The translations under genes were made by a program, and so were the position numbers. From assembly GCA_046727735.1 (NCBI GenBank), contig JBKPDF010000077.1:1-36548 (forward strand): 36,548 nt of DNA, read 5' to 3'. Positions 1 through 7,359 of the stretch are shown piece by piece. Under the pieces are notes generated by a model that did not search any database, was not told where the DNA came from, and was given only the letters and a program-made list of their open reading frames with translations. Each line of letters starts with the position of its first letter. Within the stretch, counting starts at the first letter, position 1. This DNA comes from AP-16 sp046727735. GTDB lineage: Bacteria; Pseudomonadota; Alphaproteobacteria; Rhizobiales; Xanthobacteraceae.

Positions 1-28
1 AGCGTTGAGTTGAAGGCGTCAGCGCCAG

Positions 29-244
29 TTGCGCGTCAAAGCCGCTGCTCCCAACCGAGTAGCGGGCAATATCAAAGCCTTTGCTTCGGAGCGGGGTGGC
101 CTGGCTGCTCGCAACAACGACTTTTGCAACAAAATTGGCACCAAGCGGACGTACAAGCGCATCTGCTCTTTGGCCGCTTTCGGGAGCAATGCGGACATCA
201 ACCGCCAATTGCCGGACATAGCGATTTATGAGTACACGCCCTAA
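29..244 (+). other. Possible decayed repeat or gene fragment
   Basis: This is an open frame of 71 codons from a TTG codon, ending tail-to-tail with the gene at 245-961. The C-terminal part, with a phrase like AAFGSNADI, resembles translations of a short interspersed repeat common in Bradyrhizobium-type genomes, where phrases like FGGKADI recur. That resemblance is from memory. No ribosome binding site or domain supports a gene. I see nothing else in the first 244 bases. Confidence 0.22.
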
Positions 245-961
245 CTAATCTGTCCGCTGTGCACGACGACGGCGCGGCAGATCGGTCAGCTGCTCGGGAC
301 TAAGCGGCCCGAACTCATGTGGGCCAAGTCCCGTCAGATGGGGGCCGGGTTGAAGCGTCCTTTGGCACTCCGGAGGTTCAGAATTATTGGGAGGCCCATT
401 ATCAGGAGTATCCACGCTTGGCCTGTTTCCAATCGGCTCTCGCTCTGACCCATCCGAAATAGCTGCTGGCCCTTCGGCCCCATCACGCGGCGCATATTTT
501 CTTTTCCAGGTCTCGGCGTCGGGTTCAACGGCTGGTGCACGGATAACAACAGCCGGCGCGACCGGAGTGACCGCCTCGGTCTGTTCGATCCGTGTTATCA
601 GATCGACTGTGCCGCGCATACCCTGGCCGCATTCAATGATAAACTTTTTACTGGCACCTGGTCCTTTGGCCAGTTCCGCAGTCAGAAGGCTCTCGTAAGC
701 ATTATGCAGCCGCCGCATGGACTCCTTCAGGTTGGGCGACTCCCCGAGTCGGCTGATTATGGCCTTGGCGGCCTCTTGTGCCCTCTCCCTCTGCTTGGCC
801 TTGGTCGGCCTGCCAGCACCTGCTCTCTTCCCGCCCCATTGGCTTCCAGCGTCCGCAGCAGGCTTGCTGGCGGCCGTATGCACTACGCCTCGGCTCCTGC
901 TCCCTCCGCAGTCCTCGCCTGCGGCCGGCGTTCCTAGACGCGTCCTCTTTCTCTTGTCCAT
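245..961 (-). CDS. Hypothetical protein with terminase-small-subunit-like motif
   Basis: The protein has 238 residues. The N-terminus is basic and low-complexity. It is followed by WGGKRAGAGRPT at residues 42-53, a motif frequent near the N-terminus of phage small terminase subunits and other phage DNA-binding proteins. Residues 55-125 look helical, and the C-terminal 100 residues are Pro/Glu/Arg-rich and probably disordered. The ATG at 961 has a GAGGGA Shine-Dalgarno about 8 nt upstream. It is the last visible gene of the integrase cassette and lies beyond the iteron array. A packaging or DNA-binding role is inference from the motif and position; the family is not identified. It could equally be an uncharacterised regulatory protein of an integrative element. 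Confidence 0.6.
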   Translation of the reverse strand: MDKRKRTRLGTPAAGEDCGGSRSRGVVHTAASKPAADAGSQWGGKRAGAGRPTKAKQRERAQEAAKAIISRLGESPNLKESMRRLHNAYESLLTAELAKGPGASKKFIIECGQGMRGTVDLITRIEQTEAVTPVAPAVVIRAPAVEPDAETWKRKYAPRDGAEGPAAISDGSEREPIGNRPSVDTPDNGPPNNSEPPECQRTLQPGPHLTGLGPHEFGPLSPEQLTDLPRRRRAQRTD

Positions 962-1103
962 TTTGGGTCCCTCTGGTTAGTTCTTCGGAGTTGGTGGGCG
1001 TCTTTGCCGGCGGAAAAAGGGATTGTTTTTTGAGCTAGAGACGTTACCGAGCGGGAGAGGCGCCGGGGGTCTAGAGAAAATTTCCATCATTTTTCTGGCG
1101 GGC

Positions 1104-1244
1104 TCAGAGACGGCTGAAATTGGGTGCCACCGCTTCCTCGCCGGAGTCCCGCACGACATTGACCGCCCCCGGGTCGGTCGGACGCCAGCAGTTGAAATCC
1201 ATCTTGATTATGCCGACTGTTTCCCGTGGGCTTCCCAACTCCAT
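1104..1244 (-). CDS. Possible 46-residue protein in the element
   Basis: An open frame of 46 codons (begins MELGSPRETV, ends PNFSRL) lies in the otherwise gene-free 962-1508 interval. Its amino-acid composition looks more protein-like than the competing frames here. The Shine-Dalgarno for ATG 1244 is weak. An internal ATG at codon 15 (MDFNCWRPTDPG) is an alternative start. No family is recognised. Confidence 0.27.
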   Translation of the reverse strand: MELGSPRETVGIIKMDFNCWRPTDPGAVNVVRDSGEEAVAPNFSRL

Positions 1245-1285
1245 TCCGCATGATGGGAAATGGATCGTAATACATTGATCTGCAT
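1208..1285 (-). CDS. Possible 25-residue leader peptide
   Basis: A 25-codon frame (begins MQINVLRSIS) starts at ATG 1285 with a strong AGAGGGAG Shine-Dalgarno about 8 nt upstream. That is the best ribosome site in the 962-1508 gap. Its TAA lies just before the internal ATG of the overlapping 46-codon frame, so the two could be translationally coupled. It could also be the true N-terminus of that protein if a frameshift is present. Function unknown. Confidence 0.25.
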   Translation of the reverse strand: MQINVLRSISHHAEWSWEAHGKQSA

Positions 1286-1404
1286 AGATTTATTCTCCCT
1301 CTAGCGACTGTTGTTTACACAGATGGTAGGCAGTTTCAGGCCCGCAACCGTGGGGTGGTCAGCGGTTAGGCACAGAGACCGATTGGCCCTCCAAACCCCT
1401 CCCC

Positions 1405-1512
1405 GTGAGTTTCGTGAGTTTCGTGAGTTTGTTTCATCCCAATCGCGAGAAAATGGCATGACATTTTTCAGTAAGTGGGTTGTCGGAAACTCACTAAACT
1501 CACCAAACTCAT
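1405..1512. repeat. Iteron-like array, 3 direct plus 3 inverted 9-bp repeats
   Basis: Three abutting copies of GTGAGTTTS lie at 1405-1413, 1414-1422 and 1423-1431. Three inverted copies lie at 1486-1494, 1495-1503 and 1504-1512. The two 27-bp arms can pair at 23 of 27 positions around an AT-richer 54-bp centre. The right arm overlaps the stop codon of the replication ATPase gene. Iterons next to a rep gene are typical of replication origins of satellites and small plasmids, so an origin is the favoured inference. A terminator or cruciform is the alternative; there is no T-tract. Confidence 0.7.
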
Positions 1513-3263
1513 AGCTGCCCTACCTCTTCGGCCCTCCAGAGCGCGCTGCGGCTCCTTTCGCCGACCTTGCGGAACACCAAACCATCCACCACACGGTCCT
1601 GATGCTTCTGCAGCCATTTGCCCATTGAGCGGGGCTTGAGCTCTCCACGGTCTAGGACGTTCTCTAGAGCTTCCCTGAGCTCGCCCATGTCGGCCGTCTG
1701 CTCGATGTAGCCCTTATCCTTCCCACTGAGCTGGCGGACGATCTCGGCACAAGTGATCGGCGCATGGCCGTAGACGGTAACCCAGGCGTGGAGGATCCCC
1801 GCGTGGGCCTCGCGGAGTGGATCATTCTTGGTGAGGCCAGCTTGGCTGAGGCACGGGTCCGCCTCGCCCAGCCAAACAAGAGGCGCGCGGATCATTTCGG
1901 ACCAGTCCTCGAAGCTGCCGAACGGCTTTAGGCTCTGATCGGGACGCCCGGCGACGACGTAGGCCCGCAGCACAGTCAGGGCCGCCGATATTAATTCGCC
2001 TCGGTGCTCGCCTACGTTGGCCAGCAAATTGGGCCGCTCGAAAGTCCGTTCCTCGGGGCGCTCGCAGCGGGGGTCAATTCGGGACACGAGAACGCGCCGA
2101 ACCAGGTCCCCCTCAATGCTGACGTTGTTGCCCGTAGCAAACCAAGTCGTGAGCACTGGAAGCTCTACATTGCGGGAGAGCCCCAAGACCCGATCCTTGA
2201 AGATGGCGCTAGTTAACGCGACACACAGGGACGCACCACGGAGTGGTATATCGACGTTATCGAGCAAGGCAATCGGGTCGCCGGCCATCAGCAGTGCGGT
2301 TAGTGCCTTCCGGGTTTCCTGCTCTTCCCCCGTGTAGGTCATGGTGGCCGCCTCGCGACCGATGGCGATTTGGAAGATGGCACTGACCAGCAGCGTCTTC
2401 CCGGATGCCGGGGTCGGCGCGTCCATCAGGAATAGAGGGGCGGTCCTGAGCGATCGCCGCACTAGCGTAGTCAGCAAGCCCGCCAAGGCCACGGATCGCG
2501 CAACGCTGATTCCCGTTGCTCTTTCTTGATCCGTTTGGACGAAAGGAAACTCGCGGAAGATATCCTTGAGCTTGCCCAAGGCCGCGAGTGCATCCTGTTT
2601 AGTGGGTTTCTGCGGCACGGGTGGAAACTTTGATTCGCCCGGATCAAGAAACAATCCAGTCTTATCGTCGTATCCTGGCACATCGAGGATCGTGCCGTCC
2701 GCCCGGAGTGTTGGCGTTTCGATGGTTGCTATTAAAGGCTGAAAGTGCCAACTGCCGGCCCCGAAAAGTGCCCCGACTATTTCGGGCGGAGGGTCTTTCG
2801 GGACTAAGCCGCTTTGGCGCTTGTCATACCTCTGGAACGTTACCGCGCGAGCAATCCGCAGCTTCAGCCATTCCTTGCTTGCTACGGCTATCGTGAGGGC
2901 ATTGGCCGCTCGGCGGATTCCGTCGCTTTCCACGGGCTCAGGATTTCGCTTCAAGTAGACTAGCAGTCCGCCGCGCTGGAACACGGTGGCAGCCTCTTTG
3001 TCACCAAGGATTGCGCCCTCCACGCCCGCAAGGTTCTGCAGCAACTCGCCATCGGCCAGTACGATCACCTTGCGACTCCCTAGGTCAGCGAGGTTTGCCC
3101 ACAGAACGGGGGCAAGCCCTTTCGTGGTGTGCATCGCCGCGACAGACTGTGTGCTCGGGATCAGCGGATACGTTTCGACCGATCCGCGCTCGGCGAGCTT
3201 CCTAGCCGCGATTCGAGCGCGAACGTCATCCATGGCTCTCCGGATTGCCGGATCATACGTCAT
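1509..3263 (-). CDS. P-loop ATPase / replication (primase-helicase-like) protein of the element
   Basis: The protein has 584 residues. A degenerate Walker A (PTPASGKT) lies at about residues 283-290. Walker B (PIALLDNVD) and a sensor-like TTWFATGNN follow, and then an arginine-rich RRVLVSRID / RPEERTF segment. This set resembles the ATPase half of primase-helicase proteins in Rhizobiales integrative elements and of SF3/AAA+ Rep proteins. I see no primase catalytic motif in the N-terminal 240 residues. The start overlaps the upstream stop by 4 nt (ATGA), so translation is probably coupled. The iteron array begins at its stop codon, which supports a replication-initiation role. Certain: P-loop NTPase. 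Inferred: origin melting or unwinding. Confidence 0.72.
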   Translation of the reverse strand: MTYDPAIRRAMDDVRARIAARKLAERGSVETYPLIPSTQSVAAMHTTKGLAPVLWANLADLGSRKVIVLADGELLQNLAGVEGAILGDKEAATVFQRGGLLVYLKRNPEPVESDGIRRAANALTIAVASKEWLKLRIARAVTFQRYDKRQSGLVPKDPPPEIVGALFGAGSWHFQPLIATIETPTLRADGTILDVPGYDDKTGLFLDPGESKFPPVPQKPTKQDALAALGKLKDIFREFPFVQTDQERATGISVARSVALAGLLTTLVRRSLRTAPLFLMDAPTPASGKTLLVSAIFQIAIGREAATMTYTGEEQETRKALTALLMAGDPIALLDNVDIPLRGASLCVALTSAIFKDRVLGLSRNVELPVLTTWFATGNNVSIEGDLVRRVLVSRIDPRCERPEERTFERPNLLANVGEHRGELISAALTVLRAYVVAGRPDQSLKPFGSFEDWSEMIRAPLVWLGEADPCLSQAGLTKNDPLREAHAGILHAWVTVYGHAPITCAEIVRQLSGKDKGYIEQTADMGELREALENVLDRGELKPRSMGKWLQKHQDRVVDGLVFRKVGERSRSALWRAEEVGQL

Positions 3264-3481
3264 GTCGCCAGCTCCTCGATGTAGAGCAAGAGGTCGTCTG
3301 TAATCCCTGGGCAGTAAGGTTTTGAGCGTAGTGCCAGCAGGCGACGCAACAATTCCTCGCGTTGGCGCTTACACAGGCTACTTAGTCGGGACCGGCAGTT
3401 AGGTGCTTTCAGTGCAGCTAGGCCGTCGGCCCTGAGTTCGAACATCACAGCTTCGACCGTGCTCGCTTCCGCGTCTATCAT
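3260..3481 (-). CDS. Small hypothetical protein of the element operon
   Basis: The protein has 73 residues and no recognised domain. The C-terminal half is rich in Arg and Leu (CKRQREELLRRLLALRSK) and probably helical. It overlaps both neighbours by 4 nt with ATGA junctions, strong evidence of a translated member of a tightly coupled operon feeding the replication ATPase. A DNA-binding or accessory replication role is conceivable but unsupported. Confidence 0.6.
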   Translation of the reverse strand: MIDAEASTVEAVMFELRADGLAALKAPNCRSRLSSLCKRQREELLRRLLALRSKPYCPGITDDLLLYIEELAT

Positions 3482-3663
3482 TCGGCGCCAGCGCTTTCAG
3501 CCTCTTCCGCAAATTGCTTCAGGGCTGCACGGACTGCGGATTCCCGGTCATAATCTTCTGGCTTACCCATGCTCTGCCAAATGACGCGACCGATGTAGGC
3601 TAGACGCCGCACCCCGGCATGGCTCAATGGGCGCCGAGCAATCTCATTCAACGACTTAGTCAC
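3478..3663 (-). CDS. Small hypothetical protein of the element operon
   Basis: The protein has 61 residues with GTG start at 3663. That start was chosen because a GGGGAGAG Shine-Dalgarno lies 6 nt upstream; a TTG two codons earlier is too close to it. The N-terminus is basic (SLNEIARRPLSHAGVRR) and the C-terminus acidic. Its stop overlaps the next gene by 4 nt. It lies 64 bp downstream of the AlpA-type regulator. No family is recognised. Confidence 0.52.
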   Translation of the reverse strand: MTKSLNEIARRPLSHAGVRRLAYIGRVIWQSMGKPEDYDRESAVRAALKQFAEEAESAGAE

Positions 3664-3727
3664 AGACAACTCTCCCCTGTTCGCGCTTTTTACAGCGCGG
3701 TCCCCGTCAAAACTTACGCGAAACCGA

Positions 3728-3970
3728 TCAACCCGCGTCTAGGATGTCGCGCTTGCCTAGCTTCGATGACTCGATACGCGCCTCGATCCATTTGCGAAGA
3801 TCGCCGACCCGATAGCCGATTCGGCAGCGGGATATCCGCACGAGCGGCGGCGTCTCGCCCCGAGCACGCATTCGTTCCCAAGTCGGTTTGGAGATTCCAG
3901 TGAGCCTTATGGCCTCCGGTTCGGAAAGGACCCTCAGGTTCTCCAGGGTCTCGACCGATAATGAAGTCAT
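3728..3970 (-). CDS. AlpA-family / excisionase-like helix-turn-helix regulator
   Basis: The protein has 80 residues. Residues 13-60 fit the AlpA/MerR-like winged helix-turn-helix of excisionases: LRVLSEPEAIRLTGISKPTW, then ARGETPPLVRI, then GYRVGDLRKWIEARI. AlpA proteins of P4-like satellites and phage islands switch on integrase/excision genes and bind near att sites. The ATG at 3970 has GAGG six nt upstream, which decides against a longer frame starting at 4003. It lies between the AT-hook protein and the replication genes, the usual regulatory position in a satellite. Confidence 0.8.
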   Translation of the reverse strand: MTSLSVETLENLRVLSEPEAIRLTGISKPTWERMRARGETPPLVRISRCRIGYRVGDLRKWIEARIESSKLGKRDILDAG

Positions 3971-4048
3971 TGAGTGCCTCGCGATAATTCCATGAGGCCT
4001 CAAATAGCAGCCGCAGAGTGCGCGTGCCCGGAAGAAAAAATGCTTCGA

Positions 4049-4468
4049 TTATTTGTCCTGCCGGGAGCCGATGAGAGCCCTTGCCAAAAGTCGCGGCCAA
4101 TCGGGCGACCTTCGCGTTAGCCGGTCCACACCCTTGATCGTTCTCTGAACTCGCTTCACATGAGACTCGACCGCCGTATTGCGGCTAAGCTCGCCGGCCC
4201 TCCAAAGATGTTCCACTAGGGGCCGGATGTTCTTGGGTGCTCGCCCCTCCTTAAATCCGAGCTTCATCAATTCGAGCACTATTTTTTCGTCAACTTCGGA
4301 TCCGATTGGCGAGGTTTTGCGGGGGCGTCCGCGTTTGCGCTTCTGGTCGGCTTGAAATTCGTGGCAGAGCCCACGAAGCATGTGGAGCGCCCGCTCTTGT
4401 GGCGACTTGCTCTCCAGCCAAGCCACGAGCTCTGTATACCTCGGATCGTCGTCAAGAGTTGATGACAT
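4049..4468 (-). CDS. Hypothetical protein with AT-hook-like motif
   Basis: The protein has 139 residues. Its central motif KRKRGRPRK (residues 43-51) is a canonical AT-hook core that binds the minor groove of AT-rich DNA. The C-terminal half is basic and helical. It starts 4 nt after the integrase stop codon, so the two are almost certainly co-transcribed and perhaps translationally coupled. It may be an architectural protein aiding recombination or a regulator; neither is shown by the sequence. Confidence 0.6.
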   Translation of the reverse strand: MSSTLDDDPRYTELVAWLESKSPQERALHMLRGLCHEFQADQKRKRGRPRKTSPIGSEVDEKIVLELMKLGFKEGRAPKNIRPLVEHLWRAGELSRNTAVESHVKRVQRTIKGVDRLTRRSPDWPRLLARALIGSRQDK

Positions 4469-4472
4469 CGCG

Positions 4473-5669
4473 TCAAGCCAGCTTCAGCGGGATCACTACA
4501 GAGGCACGGCACTCGACAATGGACAAGACGTGCTCGGCCCATAGATTCAGGGCATCGCGCTTCTCCTTTTCGTAACTGGCGCGATTATAGATGCCCGCCA
4601 CGCCCGCCTTATGCCCGCTCACGTGATTCAACACCGTCTCGATCACGTGCGGTGCCACTCCGAGATCGGCCATGCCGGTGGCCGCTGTGCGGCGTAGATC
4701 GTGCGGCGTCCAGTGAGGTAGCTCCTTGCCCGTTTGCTCTTTAATGCGCGCTTCTAACCTTTTCTTTGCCTTGCTCCACCCCGAGAACCCGGTGCCATCG
4801 CGGCCAAACACACATGGGCTTTCGCCGTTGAGCGAAGCGAGTATGGTCCTCGCTGGTTCGGAAAGCGGGACAGTATGTGCTCGATGGTTCTTAGTGCGCT
4901 CGGCCGGTAACGCGATGAAGTCGTCGCGTAGCTCGTCTCTCCGCAGTCGCGCGATCTCGTCCGCCCGCTGCGCCGTGAGCAGCAGGAGTTTTAGAACATC
5001 GCCGTAATCATCGTTTCCGCAGGCATTCCAGATTGCCCGCATTTCCTCGGGCTTCAAAACCCGCTCGCGCGGCTTTTCTGGCCGCTTGTTCGTGTTGGAC
5101 GCCGGGTTGCCGGCCGGGAGCCCGCACCCCTCTTTAATCGCCCAGGTGAAAAAGCCCGAAAGACTAGTACGGACCCGGTTGGCCGTTACCTCTCCCGCAT
5201 TCTCCGCAACCTCATTGAGGACCTGAGCGATGCTGCGCTGATCAATCGCCGTGAGCGGCAGCTTGTGCAGCCGCTTGCTCTGTTTCAGTAGATGCCGCTC
5301 GATGCCGGTATAGGTTGTGAGCCGCAGCTTCGATTTTTTGGCCGTTAGGTATTGATTGACAATGGCTCCGAATGTTTCATTCGCCCGCTCAATTGCCACG
5401 GCTTTCTCGATTGCCGGGTCGCCGCCCAGCCTCACCTTCGCGTGCAAATCTGCGGCGGTTTCTCTGGCTTTCAGCACCGGGACAGCGGCTGCATTCCCAA
5501 GGGAAAGGCGCCGCTGCTTTGAACCGATCCGATATTGGAACAGCCAAGTCCGGGAACCGCCCTCCCGCATGCGGAGCCCGAACCCCGGCAAGTCCTCATC
5601 GAAAACGATATGATCATGTTTCCCGGCAGGGAGCTTGAGAATACTAACGGTCTTCGCGGTTAATCGCAT
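4473..5669 (-). CDS. int: Tyrosine recombinase, P4-type integrase
   Basis: The protein has 398 residues, normal for this family. It has an N-terminal arm-binding domain of the DUF4102 type (FDEDLPGFGLRM), a core-binding domain at about residues 95-185 and a C-terminal catalytic domain. Catalytic residues are visible: R235 (TAQRADEI), K260, H323 and R326 (HDLRR), H349 and nucleophile Y361 (IYNR). It catalyses site-specific recombination between attP and a tRNA-gene attB. The ATG at 5669 has a GAGGGG Shine-Dalgarno 6 nt upstream. It lies 156 bp from a tRNA-Thr 3'-half remnant, its probable attachment site, with candidate arm sites between. It appears intact. Confidence 0.95.
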   Translation of the reverse strand: MRLTAKTVSILKLPAGKHDHIVFDEDLPGFGLRMREGGSRTWLFQYRIGSKQRRLSLGNAAAVPVLKARETAADLHAKVRLGGDPAIEKAVAIERANETFGAIVNQYLTAKKSKLRLTTYTGIERHLLKQSKRLHKLPLTAIDQRSIAQVLNEVAENAGEVTANRVRTSLSGFFTWAIKEGCGLPAGNPASNTNKRPEKPRERVLKPEEMRAIWNACGNDDYGDVLKLLLLTAQRADEIARLRRDELRDDFIALPAERTKNHRAHTVPLSEPARTILASLNGESPCVFGRDGTGFSGWSKAKKRLEARIKEQTGKELPHWTPHDLRRTAATGMADLGVAPHVIETVLNHVSGHKAGVAGIYNRASYEKEKRDALNLWAEHVLSIVECRASVVIPLKLA

Positions 5670-5690
5670 GCGAGCCCCTCGGCCCCGCGC

Positions 5691-5812
5691 TGGGAAGCAT
5701 TTGGGAAGCGAGTAGGAGACAACTCGTGACCCCCAAGTGCCCCTTTTGGACTCTTGGTATGGGGATCATTTATGGGGAAAACAAGGCTCATGATACCGGG
5801 TGATGCTTCCCT
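5691..5812. promoter_or_regulatory. Candidate integrase arm-type sites
   Basis: TGGGAAGC occurs twice as a direct repeat 11 bp apart (5691-5698 and 5702-5709). The inverted form GCTTCCC is at 5805-5811, just before the tRNA core sequence. Repeats of this size between int and att are usual for arm-type binding sites of tyrosine integrases. They lie upstream of the int start, so they could also serve in autoregulation. The function is inference. Confidence 0.35.
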
Positions 5813-5825
5813 GTCCACAGGAAAC

Positions 5826-5875
5826 ACGGTTTTGTAAACCGTTGGTCGGGGGTTCAAATCCCTCACCCGGCACCA
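5826..5875 (+). pseudogene. 3' half of tRNA-Thr(UGU), integration attachment site
   Basis: The sequence folds as an anticodon arm (ACGGT / loop TTTGTAA / ACCGT, anticodon TGT at 5833-5835), T-arm with loop TTCAAAT at 5853-5859, 3' acceptor strand ACCCGGC and CCA at 5873-5875. No proper 5' half is present. The preceding 24 nt cannot form a standard D-arm and lack the GG of the D-loop, although ACCGGGT at 5795-5801 could pair with most of the acceptor. With the integrase on its 5' side, this is best read as the distal att site of the integrated element. The 5876-6270 stretch after it shows no supported gene. Confidence 0.8.
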
Positions 5876-6270
5876 CGAAAATCCTGATAGATCGCAACTA
5901 ACTGCGGTGTATCGGGTCGCGGCACAAACGGCAGAAACGGCAGGCAATAACGGTTTTGCCGCCACAAAAACCGGAACAGTTGTTCGCTCCCCGTTCTCAG
6001 TAGCCGCGTCTTGTGCGATCCTTCCCCTATGGACCTGGAGGGTACTGGAAAACCAGAACTGCGGGGGAGGCCCGTCGCCGCCGGCAGTACATCGCAGGTT
6101 GGGTTCGCCTTGCGAACGACGTGCCCAAATCCAGTCGATGTTAGGATACCCGCGCGTCGTCGCGCAGGGCGATCCGGTCCAAATCGGCTGACCTGTTGAC
6201 GACTTGCAGCGGTTTTGCAACTGCATCGAAACCCTCGGCACCTTTTCGCCCTCGTGGATGAGAGGATTGT

Positions 6271-7167
6271 ATGGCTGGCAATATGCCCACTTCCAGACCG
6301 CAAGGATTGCGGACGGTTAACATCACCGAACTGCAAAACCTCACCCAGAGCGCGGGTGGACCGGCGTTTGGCGACTTTTATTACCGAGCAATGAAAGCGT
6401 CCTGGCCGCTGTTCTTCACCGGAGCGGCCGCCGTTTTTCTCATCCTCAATAGTTGCTTCGCGCTCCTCTATGCGTTGGGCGAAAATCCAATCGCCAACGC
6501 CCGACCTGGCAGTCTCGTTGATCTGTTCTTCTTCAGCGTGGAGACGTTGGCGACGGTCGGCTTTGGCGACATGCATCCGCAAACCACCTATGCCCACGTC
6601 GTCGCCACTCTCCAGATCTTTACGGGCATGAGTTTCCTGGCGGTGATGACCGGGCTCATCTTCACTCGTTTCTCGCGGCCACGGGCGCGGCTGCTCTTCG
6701 CGAATCACCCGGTCGTCAATCAACACGAGGGGCAACCCACACTGATGATCCGCGTGGCCAACGCTCGCGCCAACCACATCTCGGATGCTGCTGCACAATT
6801 ATGGCTGGTGCTAAACGAGCGTTCAGCGGAAGGAGAAACGTTTCGCCGGTTTCACCGCCTTGCTTTGGTGCGGCAGGAAAATCCGGTGTTCGTTCTGAGC
6901 TGGACTTTGATGCACGTCATCGATCCGTCAAGCCCCGTGTTCGGACAGAGCGCTGAAGATCTCGCTGCCTCCCGAGCCACGTTCGTGCTGCTGTTGACCG
7001 GGCTGGATGAGAACGCAGTGCAGGAATTGCGTGGCCGGCGCAGCTATGACGCTAGCCTGATCCGCTGGGGCCATCGCTACGCCGATATCTTCAAATCGGA
7101 AAGGGGATGGGTCAGCATCAATTATGCCAGGTTCCACGATGTCGTTCCGGAGGCCGCAAAAACCTGA
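6271..7167 (+). CDS. KirBac-type inward-rectifier potassium channel
   Basis: The protein has 298 residues and belongs to the prokaryotic inward-rectifier family. TM1 is at about residues 46-68, the pore helix follows, the selectivity filter TVGFGDMHP is at 95-103 (Phe replacing the usual Tyr of TVGYG), and TM2 is at 107-131. The cytoplasmic Ig-like domain (132-290) includes MHVIDPSSP, also conserved in KirBac1.1. It forms a tetrameric K+ channel in the inner membrane. The ATG at 6271 has GAGAGG 7 nt upstream. It is the only gene between the two tRNA-Thr remnants, so it looks like cargo of a small inserted segment. Confidence 0.95.
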   Translation: MAGNMPTSRPQGLRTVNITELQNLTQSAGGPAFGDFYYRAMKASWPLFFTGAAAVFLILNSCFALLYALGENPIANARPGSLVDLFFFSVETLATVGFGDMHPQTTYAHVVATLQIFTGMSFLAVMTGLIFTRFSRPRARLLFANHPVVNQHEGQPTLMIRVANARANHISDAAAQLWLVLNERSAEGETFRRFHRLALVRQENPVFVLSWTLMHVIDPSSPVFGQSAEDLAASRATFVLLLTGLDENAVQELRGRRSYDASLIRWGHRYADIFKSERGWVSINYARFHDVVPEAAKT

Positions 7168-7267
7168 GATGCAATCCAAACCCGATGGAAAAATCCCAAT
7201 CGCCAAAGTAGCTTTACCCATTGATGGTGCTTGGAAAATTCAATTGGAACAGGAACGGGGATATCCT

Positions 7268-7313
7268 TTTTGTAAACCGTTGATCGGGGGTTCAAATCCC
7301 TCACTCGGCACCA
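7268..7313 (+). pseudogene. Second tRNA-Thr 3' remnant (tandem att site)
   Basis: This 46-bp stretch matches 5830-5875 at 44 positions; the differences are G to A after the anticodon arm and C to T in the acceptor strand. Identity starts inside the anticodon loop: the 5' strand of the anticodon stem is absent, as expected if crossover is in that loop. It includes the T-arm and CCA (7311-7313). It marks the right end of the KirBac-bearing segment and probably the border with the resident chromosome. Confidence 0.78.
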
Positions 7314-7359
7314 GGACTTAGGTGTCCCGCCCAGAGACATCGGTAACAGAATGTACCCA

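Noticed and set aside
1405..1512. CRISPR array
   Set aside because: Units are 9 bp, abut without spacers, and half are inverted; no cas genes are present.
3714..4100. 128-codon minus-strand frame overlapping the AlpA gene
   Set aside because: The AlpA frame has the conserved helix-turn-helix and a good ribosome site; this one has neither.
5795..5875. Complete tRNA-Thr gene
   Set aside because: ACCGGGT at 5795-5801 could pair with the acceptor strand, but the intervening 24 nt form no standard D-arm, lack the D-loop GG and position 1-72 mismatches.
5660..6241. Minus-strand 193-codon frame containing WCRVRDLNPRPTVYK
   Set aside because: This phrase is the antisense translation of the tRNA 3' half at 5826-5875, a familiar annotation artefact; the frame also overlaps the att region.
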